Shown here: positions 1 to 6,075 of the stretch, in pieces
Layout of the letters: each line of letters begins with the position of its first letter
Numbering within the stretch: the first letter of the stretch is position 1
Origin: JBJHBP01 sp050485645
GTDB lineage: Bacteria > Pseudomonadota > Gammaproteobacteria > Steroidobacterales > Rariloculaceae
DNA length: 7,269 nucleotides
Direction: 5' to 3'
NCBI GenBank assembly: GCA_050485645.1
Contig: JBJHBT010000063.1
Coordinates: forward strand, 1 to 7,269
The notes under the pieces: model-generated
Seen by the model: only the letters and a program-made list of their open reading frames with translations
What the model was told of the DNA's origin: nothing
The model's database searches: none
Made by a program: the position numbers and the translations under genes

Positions 1-8
1 CGGGGCGT

Positions 9-30
9 CCGCAGCCAGGGATGGCTGCGG
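9..30. other. 8-bp stem hairpin at left edge
   Basis: CCGCAGCC (9-16) pairs perfectly with GGCTGCGG (23-30) around the 6-nt loop AGGGAT. No T-run follows on either strand, so it is not a classical intrinsic terminator. It could still end a gene lying left of the window or be chance in GC-rich DNA. The rest of 1-179 shows no convincing gene. Confidence 0.4.
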
Positions 31-164
31 CCGAGCCCCCATGGACGGGTATTCCCGGCGTCCCCGTCCGCTGGGCACCCTGTCCATCGGGCGCCGCAAC
101 GACACGGCCGCGGACGCCGGCAGCATGGCTATCCACCTGCAACGCGATCGCGCTAGACTGCCCC

Positions 165-170
165 AGGAGG
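165..170 (+). promoter_or_regulatory. Ribosome binding site fixing a GTG start
   Basis: A perfect AGGAGG lies 9 nt before the GTG at 180. It decides the start of the DUF4145-type gene: the frame is open up to an ATG at 21, but nothing comparable precedes that ATG, and the extra 53 residues have no family character. Confidence 0.8.
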
Positions 171-179
171 TTCCGATCC

Positions 180-884
180 GTGGCCATTTATGTAAACAAC
201 GACAACAGCTTGCAGCTGCCACAGCCGATCACGCGGGAGTGCCCGCATTGCGGTGCACATGCGCAGCTGCTGCCGCTGGCGACACCGTCGTTCCACGAAC
301 TCGATACAGCACGCCCTCGCCATGTCGGGCTGGTGTTCCGTTGTGCGGCCTGTTCAGAACCGCGCTTCCTGCGCACCAGTGCGCGCGCGTACACCGGAAC
401 ACGGATCGAGCTGTCGCCGAATCCGGTCGAGATCGAAAAACCCCGCGAGCGTTTCCCGTTCAGCTATCTGCCGCCGGAAGTCGAAACACGGTTCAGCGAG
501 TCGCTGGAATGCTACGCGGCCGGCTGCTACAACGCGTTCGCGTCGATGTGCCGGCGTACGCTTCAGGCCACGCACGCCTCGCTGGGGCGCAACGCGGGGA
601 TTCAGTGGCGGGAACGCTTCAGCGAAGTCGTGCGCATCGGCGAACTCGATCATGATGTCGCCGCGACGCTGGAAGCCGTGCTGTTCGGCGCGGATGTGAA
701 TCCGCCCGAGCTGTCACGCGATCAGGCCGGCGTGCTGCTGGAGACGCTGAAGGATATGTTCTACCAGTGCTACGTGCGCACGTCGCGACTGCGCGGCGCG
801 ATGCGCATGCGGCGCTACTTCGCCGGCGAGCAGGAGCGCAACATCACGCCCCTCAAGGCCGCGCGCCACGCACGATCCGCCTGA
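180..884 (+). CDS. DUF4145-type zinc-ribbon protein
   Basis: A 234-residue soluble protein of unknown function, with no signal peptide or membrane segment. Two CxxC pairs (C21/C24 in CPHCG and C55/C58 in FRCAACSE) can form one zinc ribbon in the first 60 residues. From about residue 97 comes a helical part, YLPPEVETRF then a segment with CYNAFASMCRRTLQ (residues 116-129), which resembles the DUF4145 core (aromatic/Ala helix followed by CRR-[AT]-L). A second helical block with LLETLKDMFYQCYV (187-200) closes the domain. DUF4145 proteins occur alone or fused to nucleases and in defence loci; here it stands alone, so no role can be assigned. The GTG start is chosen from the AGGAGG at 165-170. 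It converges on apbE with 2 bp between stops. The family call is from motif memory and moderately sure; that the gene is real is very likely. Confidence 0.8.
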   Translation: MAIYVNNDNSLQLPQPITRECPHCGAHAQLLPLATPSFHELDTARPRHVGLVFRCAACSEPRFLRTSARAYTGTRIELSPNPVEIEKPRERFPFSYLPPEVETRFSESLECYAAGCYNAFASMCRRTLQATHASLGRNAGIQWRERFSEVVRIGELDHDVAATLEAVLFGADVNPPELSRDQAGVLLETLKDMFYQCYVRTSRLRGAMRMRRYFAGEQERNITPLKAARHARSA

Positions 885-886
885 CG

Positions 887-1900
887 CTACTGTTCCAGAA
901 GCCCGCTGGAATAGGCGAAGCTGCCGTCTGATCCGATGATCACCGTTTCGTAGCCGGGCCACGCTTCGATCAGCGCCAGTCCCCGCTCCACGCCGAGCAC
1001 GAACACGGTCGTGGACAGGCCATCCGTCAATGTGGCGTCGGGGCCGATCACCGTGGCGCTGAGCAGGCCGTCAACCGGGCGGCCGGTCTGCGGACTGATG
1101 ATATGGTGGTAGCGCACGCCGTCTTCCTCGAAGTAACGCTCATAGTCACCGGAGGTGGAGATGGCCTCGTCGATCAGCGGCAGGCGCGTGACGATGCCGT
1201 CGGCCTGCCGGGGGTGACGGATGCCGACCATCCACGGCTGACCACGACGGTCTCCGAGCACACGCGTATCACCGCCGGCGTTCAGCAGCGCATGCCGCAC
1301 ACCCTCGCCGGCCAGGAACGCGGCCGCGGCCTCGATGGCATAGCCCTTGGCGATGCCACCGACGTTGATGCGCACGCCGTCCGACAAAAACCGTACCGTG
1401 GCGCGGTCGGCGTCCAGCTGCAGATGACGGAAGTTCACGGCATCCAGTCGCTCAGCGATGTCCTGCTGTGATGGTGCGATCCGCGCACGAAAGTCATACA
1501 GATGGCCCACGCTTTCGTAGGTGATGTCGAACGCGCCACCACTGCGCTCGGAGAGCTCCACCGCGGTGCCGATCACCTCGAACAGCGCATCGCCGACCGG
1601 CACCGCGGCGGATGCCGCGTCACGATTGACGCGCGAAATTTCGCTGTCTTCTCTGTAGGTGCTCATGCGCTCGTCAACATCGCCGTAAATCGCCAGCACC
1701 TGCCCGATCAGTGCGGCGGCACGATCGGCATCCTCATGCCAAAGATCCACCGACACGCGGGTGCCCATCAGGTCGATGGCGGCGCCATGCCACTCGGCCT
1801 GGCCGGTGGGCGACCAGCCCAGCACGATCACGAACAGCACCGGCAGCGCGTGCGCCCTTGCCGCGACAAACCGCGAAGCGCGACGTTGCCGCAGACGCAA
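887..1900 (-). CDS. apbE: ApbE, FAD:protein FMN transferase (exported)
   Basis: ApbE moves FMN from FAD onto a threonine of target proteins such as RnfG/RnfD or NqrB/NqrC in the periplasm, using Mg2+. Family landmarks counted from the TTG at 1900 (337 residues): MGT at 45-47, GGIAKGYA at 181-188, NAGGD at 207-211, STSGDYERYF at 248-257, HIISPQTGRPV at 266-276, and TDGLSTTVFVLG from 292 with the metal-binding Asp. The usual Asp of HI-[ILV]-D-P-x-TG is Ser here, a small oddity. A signal peptide precedes it: Arg-rich start, hydrophobic ALPVLFVIVLG, likely cut after GQA; there is no lipobox Cys. The start is uncertain: TTG 1900 gives a reasonable signal peptide but no clear RBS; ATG 1948 gives 353 residues and overlaps the lemA start by 2 bp; GTG 1840 is also open. 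No Rnf/Nqr target gene is nearby. Function is secure; the 5' end is not. Confidence 0.92.
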   Translation of the reverse strand: MRLRQRRASRFVAARAHALPVLFVIVLGWSPTGQAEWHGAAIDLMGTRVSVDLWHEDADRAAALIGQVLAIYGDVDERMSTYREDSEISRVNRDAASAAVPVGDALFEVIGTAVELSERSGGAFDITYESVGHLYDFRARIAPSQQDIAERLDAVNFRHLQLDADRATVRFLSDGVRINVGGIAKGYAIEAAAAFLAGEGVRHALLNAGGDTRVLGDRRGQPWMVGIRHPRQADGIVTRLPLIDEAISTSGDYERYFEEDGVRYHHIISPQTGRPVDGLLSATVIGPDATLTDGLSTTVFVLGVERGLALIEAWPGYETVIIGSDGSFAYSSGLLEQ

Positions 1901-1915
1901 ATACCGGCGTATGCT
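1886..1915 (+). promoter_or_regulatory. Putative sigma-70 promoter of lemA
   Basis: TTGCCG (1886-1891), an 18-nt spacer and TATGCT (1910-1915) make a fair sigma-70 promoter. Transcription would start near 1922, leaving a 25-nt leader with AGGGAG (1934-1939) 7 nt before the lemA ATG. It overlaps the 5' end of apbE on the other strand, so the two divergent genes may interfere. Inferred by eye only. Confidence 0.45.
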
Positions 1916-1946
1916 CGGCAGCCTCGAGCAACCAGGGAGCGTGCGC

Positions 1947-2531
1947 ATGGAATGGATCTTTCTCGGCATCATCGTCGCCTTAGTCTTCTGGGCGATCATG
2001 ATGTACAACAACCTCGTGAACCTGCGCAACCGCGTGCGCAACGGGTTCTCGCAGATCGATGTACAGCTCACCCGACGTTACGACCTGATCCCCAACCTGG
2101 TCGAATCGGTGAAAGGCTACATGAACCATGAGCGCCAGACACTGGAAGCGGTGATCCAGGCGCGCAATGCCGCCAAGTCCGGGCTGGAGAAAGCCGCCGC
2201 CGACCCTTCAGACGGCTCATCCATCAAGCAGCTGGCGGCGCTGGAAGCCACGCTGGGTGGCACCCTGGGACGGCTGTTCGCGCTGTCGGAGTCCTATCCG
2301 GACCTCAAGGCCAACACCAACATGCTGAAGCTGCAGGAAGAGCTGGCGACCACGGAAAACCGCGTCGCGTTCGCCCGCCAGGCCTTCAACGATGCCGTGA
2401 TGACCTACAACAATGCCTGCCAGAACTTTCCCAGCAACCTGATCGCGAACATGTTCAGCTTCAAGCACGGCGAGTTCCTGGATATCGGCGACGAGGCCAA
2501 GCGCGAGGCGCCGAAAGTCTCGTTCGGCTAG
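1947..2531 (+). CDS. lemA: LemA family membrane protein
   Basis: A 194-residue LemA protein, close to the usual family length of about 185-200. One N-terminal membrane segment (WIFLGIIVALVFWAIMM, residues 3-19) is followed by the family signature: NNLVNLRNRVRNGFSQIDVQ, then LTRRYDLIPNLVESVKGY (residues 41-58). The rest is a long helical bundle, and the C-terminus ends in the typical short hydrophobic tail (KVSFG). The cellular role of LemA is poorly defined; in many bacteria the gene sits beside an M48/HtpX-like protease, exactly as here, which suggests a joint role in membrane-protein quality control or envelope stress. The ATG at 1947 is chosen because AGGGAG at 1934-1939 is well spaced and the membrane segment follows at once. 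The stop codon is 8 bp before the GTG of the next gene, so the two are probably co-transcribed and translationally coupled. Confidence 0.95.
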   Translation: MEWIFLGIIVALVFWAIMMYNNLVNLRNRVRNGFSQIDVQLTRRYDLIPNLVESVKGYMNHERQTLEAVIQARNAAKSGLEKAAADPSDGSSIKQLAALEATLGGTLGRLFALSESYPDLKANTNMLKLQEELATTENRVAFARQAFNDAVMTYNNACQNFPSNLIANMFSFKHGEFLDIGDEAKREAPKVSFG

Positions 2532-2539
2532 TCCGACAC

Positions 2540-4516
2540 GTGGTCGATTTCTTCACCCGTCAGGAGCAGTCGCGCCGCGCGACGCGGCTGCTGATCGGCA
2601 TGTTCATCGCCGCGGTGATCGCGATCGTCGCGGCGGTGACGCTGGTCGCCGCCGTATTCACCGGCGTGTATTCGGCGCAGGCCGGCTACCCGTACGCGGC
2701 GGGCACGCAACCGGGCAGTCTCGTCGACTGGGCCGCCTACAATTGGCTGACGCTGCTGATCATTGCCGGCATCACGGCGGCGTTCATCGGGCTTGCCAGT
2801 TTCTACCGGGCCGCGACGCTGGCGGCCGGCGGCGGCCAGGTGGCGCGCATGCTCGGGGCCACGCCCCTGGATCCGCACAGCAGCGATCCGCTGCACCGGC
2901 GGCTGCTGAATGTCACCGAGGAGATGGCCATCGCGTCCGGCGTGCCGGTACCCGAGATCTTCGTGCTGGAGCAGGAATCCGGCATCAACGCGTTCGCCGC
3001 CGGACTCACACCCAGCAATGCCGCGATCGCGGTGACCCGCGGTGCGCTCGAACAGCTGGACCGTGCCGAACTGCAGGGCGTGGTGGCGCACGAATTCAGC
3101 CACATCTTCAACGGCGACATGCGCATCAATCAGCAGCTGATCGGGGTCAGCTACGGCATTCTGGTACTGACCCTGGTCGGACGCTGGATGCTGCGGGCGG
3201 CGCATCTGGGTCGGCGGGGGCGCTCGGGGCGTGGTGTCATGGCGGCGGTCGTCATCGGCCTGGCGCTGATCGTGATCGGTTCCATCGGCGTGTTCTTCAG
3301 CCGCCTGATCAAGGCCGCCATCTCCAGGCAGCGGGAAATGCTGGCCGATGCGTCCGCCGTGCAGTTCACGCGCGACCCTGGCTCACTGGCCGGCGCATTG
3401 AAAAAGATCGGCGGCTACGGCTCGCGCTTCACGGCCGTCGACAGCGAGGAAATCGCCCATATGCTGTTTGCGCGCAGTTCGCGTGCCTTCAGCGGCCTGT
3501 TCGCGACGCACCCGCCACTGCCGATGAGAATCCGCGCCCTGGACCCGTCGTTCCGCGATGGCGACTACCCGAAGCCGGATCACACATCCGCCGCCCGCCC
3601 GGAGCGCGCGCAGACCAGCGGCGTCACCAGCGCTCTGGCCGGCGACGGCGGCCCGGTCGGCGGGCCCGTGGCGGAGAACGTGGAACGCGGCGCCGATACG
3701 CTGATCGACCATGCCGGCGAAGTCGGCTCCGCCGCGGCCGGCTGCGCGCTGCGCACGGCGCTGCCGGCGATGCTGTATGACGCCGCGCATGCGCGCGACG
3801 ACTGCCTGCTGCTGGTTGTTGCGCTGGCACTGGACTCCCAGCCAGCGGTACGTTCACGACAGATGACCGTGCTGGGCAACCGGCTCGGCGCCGAACGCGC
3901 CGCGAGCGGTGCCGCACTGCGCGCGGAACTGGACACCATGGACCCGTCGCTGCGCCTGCCGCTGCTGGAACTGACCATACCGACGCTCAGGCAGTGGCCG
4001 GTGGAGCAGATCGGCTTCATGTTCGATCTGGTACGCCGACTCGATGAAGCCGTAGGCGGCGGCCTCGACAACTACCTGCTGCTGAAAGTGCTGGCCGCCT
4101 ACCTGCCCGCATTCAGGCCGCCAGGCGCGGCCGGGGCACGGTCACTGTCCGTTGCGGACGCCATCGCCGACGCATTGAGCGCGGTTGCAGCATTCGGCCA
4201 CGACGACCTCGCTGTCGCCCGCGCCGCCTTTACCGCGGGGCTGGTCGCTGCCGGCGCCACGCCCCAAAGCGCCGACCGGTCGCTGGCGGCCGGTCGCCTG
4301 ACCGAGCTGTCGACGGCGCGAGATCTGAATCGTCTCGATCGCGCGCTCGATCGCCTCGCCGAGGCCTCCCCCGCCGACCGACGCAAGGCGCTGGTGGCGA
4401 TCCTCGCAGCCATCCGTCACGACCATCGGGTCGAAATCGCCGAAGTGGAGCTGTTTCGCGCCATCGCCGCGACACTGGACTGCCCGGTGCCACCACTGGC
4501 CGCGCTGACACACTGA
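2540..4516 (+). CDS. HtpX-like M48 metallopeptidase with long C-terminal extension
   Basis: A membrane zinc protease of family M48 (HtpX-like), 658 residues where HtpX is about 290. Two membrane segments (about 17-44 and 68-88) precede the catalytic domain. HEFSH at 184-188 gives two zinc ligands and the catalytic Glu185; REMLAD (265-270) gives the third ligand Glu266; two further hydrophobic stretches (201-218, 233-253) lie between them as in HtpX. The M48 closing motif THPPLPMRIRALDP is at 323-336. Residues about 345-658 are extra: a Gly/Ala/Pro-rich linker, then helical segments ending in ASPADRRKALVAILAAIRHD and a following E-x2-LFRAIAATL stretch (610-646), which resembles the end of a TerB-type helical domain. 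By HtpX precedent the protease faces the cytoplasm and removes damaged membrane proteins. The GTG start has no visible RBS and lies 8 bp after lemA, so coupling is likely. The M48 call is secure; the TerB resemblance is tentative. Confidence 0.93.
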   Translation: MVDFFTRQEQSRRATRLLIGMFIAAVIAIVAAVTLVAAVFTGVYSAQAGYPYAAGTQPGSLVDWAAYNWLTLLIIAGITAAFIGLASFYRAATLAAGGGQVARMLGATPLDPHSSDPLHRRLLNVTEEMAIASGVPVPEIFVLEQESGINAFAAGLTPSNAAIAVTRGALEQLDRAELQGVVAHEFSHIFNGDMRINQQLIGVSYGILVLTLVGRWMLRAAHLGRRGRSGRGVMAAVVIGLALIVIGSIGVFFSRLIKAAISRQREMLADASAVQFTRDPGSLAGALKKIGGYGSRFTAVDSEEIAHMLFARSSRAFSGLFATHPPLPMRIRALDPSFRDGDYPKPDHTSAARPERAQTSGVTSALAGDGGPVGGPVAENVERGADTLIDHAGEVGSAAAGCALRTALPAMLYDAAHARDDCLLLVVALALDSQPAVRSRQMTVLGNRLGAERAASGAALRAELDTMDPSLRLPLLELTIPTLRQWPVEQIGFMFDLVRRLDEAVGGGLDNYLLLKVLAAYLPAFRPPGAAGARSLSVADAIADALSAVAAFGHDDLAVARAAFTAGLVAAGATPQSADRSLAAGRLTELSTARDLNRLDRALDRLAEASPADRRKALVAILAAIRHDHRVEIAEVELFRAIAATLDCPVPPLAALTH

Positions 4517-4551
4517 AACCGGGAATCGGCTACCATCATGCGACCCCTTCC

Positions 4552-4557
4552 AAGGAG
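4552..4557 (+). promoter_or_regulatory. Ribosome binding site fixing the SYLF start
   Basis: AAGGAG lies 7 nt before the ATG at 4565. It favours that ATG over the in-frame ATG at 4538, which has no comparable site and would add nine residues ahead of a good signal peptide. Confidence 0.75.
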
Positions 4558-4564
4558 TCGTGAC

Positions 4565-5311
4565 ATGATCCGTGCCGTCCCGGTACTCATCATCGCCCTG
4601 CTGACTTCGGCACTGGCGACCGCACAGACGCCCACTGATGAAGATGTGCGCATACTTTCGGCGGCAGCCGTCCTCAATGCCTTCATGGACGATGCGGACA
4701 ACGCGATTCCCGCCGAGCTGCTGCAGCGGGCGCATGGCATCGCCGTCATTCCAAACGTGATACGCGGCGGGTTCATACTGGGGGGTCGGCGCGGGCGCGG
4801 TGTACTGGTGGTGCGCGGCGACGACGGCCGCTTCGGCAATCCGGCTTTCGTCACGCTGACCAGCGGCAGTATCGGCTGGCAGATCGGCGCCCAGTCATCG
4901 GACATCGTGCTGGTGTTCGCGAACCAGCGTTCGGTGCAGAACATCACCGCCGGCCGATTCACCATGGGTGGCGATGCCAGCGTGGCCGCCGGCCCGTTGG
5001 GACGCAACGCCACCGTGGCCGCCACCTTCGGTGCGGAGGTCTATGCCTACATGCGCAGTCGCGGGCTGTTTGCCGGCGCCACCTTCGAAGGCGCCCGACT
5101 CGAGATCGACACCGCGTCGGCCGTACGGTACTACCGGGCCGGCTCGCAGAGCAGGCCTCTGGGGCCGCAGACGATCGCCACGCCCGACAGCGCACAGCGC
5201 TTTCTCGCGGCGCTGCAGGCCGCGGCTACGCCTTCTTCAGCCGCCGACAACCGGCAACGGCAACGCGACATGGAAGAGGCGCGGACCTTTCCGCTGGGCG
5301 GCAGAGACTGA
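4565..5311 (+). CDS. Secreted SYLF/YSC84-domain lipid-binding protein
   Basis: A 248-residue exported protein with a SYLF (YSC84/DUF500) domain. The signal peptide MIRAVPVLIIALLTSALATA is probably cut after ATA, leaving the mature protein in the periplasm or on a membrane face. The SYLF features are clear: AHGIAVIPNVIRGGFILGG (56-74), the beta-rich SIGWQIGAQSSDIVLVFAN (102-120), GGDASVAAGPLGR (135-147) and AEVYAYMRSRGLFAGATFEG (157-176). The eukaryotic relatives bind phosphoinositides and actin; bacterial members are assumed to bind lipids, and their role is not settled. The last 30 residues are polar and probably disordered. The gene lies 48 bp after the M48 gene on the same strand, so it may share the lemA operon. 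A weak -10-like TACCAT (4531-4536) in the gap may give it its own promoter. A weak hairpin follows the stop. Confidence 0.92.
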   Translation: MIRAVPVLIIALLTSALATAQTPTDEDVRILSAAAVLNAFMDDADNAIPAELLQRAHGIAVIPNVIRGGFILGGRRGRGVLVVRGDDGRFGNPAFVTLTSGSIGWQIGAQSSDIVLVFANQRSVQNITAGRFTMGGDASVAAGPLGRNATVAATFGAEVYAYMRSRGLFAGATFEGARLEIDTASAVRYYRAGSQSRPLGPQTIATPDSAQRFLAALQAAATPSSAADNRQRQRDMEEARTFPLGGRD

Positions 5312-5330
5312 CCACGACTTCGTCCGTGGT
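5311..5330. terminator. Weak hairpin between convergent genes
   Basis: ACCACG (5311-5316) pairs with CGTGGT (5325-5330). It sits just after the SYLF stop and 8 bp before the stop of the convergent lipoprotein gene, so it could serve both strands. No T-run follows on either side, so termination by it alone is doubtful. Confidence 0.3.
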
Positions 5331-5338
5331 TGCGGTGC

Positions 5339-5896
5339 TCAATCCGTGTTGCCCGGATCCTGTCCGTCCCCGCCGCGGGGACCGCCGAACAGTTCTTCGG
5401 CCGGATTGGCCACCGGCGTGTCGAACAGTCCCGGCGGAACTTCGACCTCGGCAGCCGCATCAGGATCGTCCGGATCCACCCACTGCGCCTCGTAGGCCGC
5501 CTGAAGCATGGCCCTGCGCAGCGCCTCGGCACGCTGCTCGGCTTCCTGCTGCGCTGCGATACGGTCACGCAGTTCCGACCGCAGCCGATCCGATTCCGCT
5601 TCCAGTTCAGCACGTCGCGCGCGTTCTTCATCGAGCGCCACAGCCGCGGCCGCGCGGCGGGCGTTCGCACACTCCAGATCGTTGGCGCTGGCATCCCGGT
5701 CCGCATTGCAGCGCACCAGCGTACCCTCGCGGGCCGCGGCATCTTCCAGGAACTCGGTGAACGTGCGCGGACGCGGCTCGTTGCAGGCGACCAGCGTCAG
5801 GCATGTCAGCACAACGGACCACGTCAACAGACGCAGCCCGCCGACCCGCGGCTGGCGAGATCTGGTGTCATTCGGTATGCGGGCGGACTCTGACAA
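5339..5896 (-). CDS. EexN-like lipoprotein
   Basis: A 185-residue predicted lipoprotein. The N-terminus has Arg residues, then a hydrophobic stretch and the lipobox LVAC with Cys38, after which the mature protein begins NEPRPRTF. The segment TFTEFLEDAAAREGTLVRCN and the following D-L-E-C-A-N-A-R (C63 and C76) match the pattern I know for EexN-type lipoproteins: a short helix, L-x-RC, an Asn/Asp-rich turn, then EC-x-NA. EexN proteins give entry exclusion on some conjugative plasmids, but orphan chromosomal members are common and their function is unknown. No conjugation gene is visible here. Residues 88-132 are a charged Glu/Arg/Ala coiled coil, and the tail (139-185) is acidic and Gly/Pro-rich. 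The only start that includes the signal sequence is a TTG at 5896 with a weak RBS, so the start is uncertain. It converges on the SYLF gene (27 bp apart). Confidence 0.8.
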   Translation of the reverse strand: MSESARIPNDTRSRQPRVGGLRLLTWSVVLTCLTLVACNEPRPRTFTEFLEDAAAREGTLVRCNADRDASANDLECANARRAAAAVALDEERARRAELEAESDRLRSELRDRIAAQQEAEQRAEALRRAMLQAAYEAQWVDPDDPDAAAEVEVPPGLFDTPVANPAEELFGGPRGGDGQDPGNTD

Positions 5897-5944
5897 GGCC
5901 TGTCACTGCCGTGGTGGTGCTCCGGGACCGCTACGATAGCCGGA

Positions 5945-5962
5945 AGCGGCGCAGGCGCCGCT
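5945..5962. other. Hairpin in spacer, 8-bp stem
   Basis: AGCGGCG pairs with CGCCGCT around a 4-nt turn CAGG (the last C-G pair can also close). It lies upstream of the lipoprotein gene and downstream of the MBL gene, both on the minus strand. It has no T-run, so it is either a processing or pausing structure or chance in GC-rich DNA. Confidence 0.4.
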
Positions 5963-5978
5963 GCAACAGTTCACAGAA

Positions 5979-6003
5979 TTCGCCCGCAGGATTCGCGGGC
6001 GGA
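5979..6003. other. Hairpin downstream of the MBL gene
   Basis: CGCCCGC (5981-5987) pairs perfectly with GCGGGCG (5995-6001) around loop AGGATTC, and two outer weaker pairs extend it. In the transcript of the minus-strand MBL gene it lies about 75 nt past the stop codon, a plausible 3' end structure; the following minus-strand bases (AATTCTG) are not a true T-run. Confidence 0.4.
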
Positions 6004-6023
6004 GGGGCGGGCGGAAGGGCGGG
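5997..6023 (+). other. G-quadruplex motif
   Basis: Five tracts of at least three G (5997-5999, 6004-6007, 6009-6011, 6017-6019, 6021-6023) are separated by loops of 4, 1, 5 and 1 nt, which meets the usual G3+N1-7 rule. GGGCGGA occurs twice in it (5997-6003 and 6009-6015). The plus strand is the template for both flanking minus-strand genes. The first tract overlaps the hairpin arm at 5995-6001, so the two folds exclude each other. Confidence 0.55.
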
Positions 6024-6075
6024 TCGACCCGAACGCCGGCGCGTCCGGGCTCTGCGCGCAGCGCCGCGCCGGGCG

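Noticed and set aside
1..126. Minus-strand frames open to the left edge, one with ATG at 126 behind an AGGTGG-like site and another from a GTG.
   Set aside because: Several frames on both strands are open here simply because stops are rare in GC-rich DNA; the peptides show no family features, signal or consistent codon bias.
154..159. TAGACT as a -10 element for the DUF4145-type gene.
   Set aside because: The start site would fall at the ribosome binding site, and no -35 is visible at the right spacing.
21..179. N-terminal extension of the DUF4145-type gene to an ATG at 21.
   Set aside because: The extra residues are Pro/Ala/Arg-rich with no family match, while the GTG at 180 has a perfect AGGAGG.
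1865..1900. Twin-arginine-like QRRASRF in the ApbE signal peptide.
   Set aside because: It lacks the FLK part of the consensus and the start codon is uncertain; an ordinary Sec signal fits equally well.
1502..2131. Plus-strand frame of 209 codons.
   Set aside because: It lies opposite apbE and out of frame with lemA, both of which have strong motif support.
4142..5025. Two long minus-strand frames of about 200 codons.
   Set aside because: They are antisense to the M48 and SYLF genes and have no recognisable motifs.
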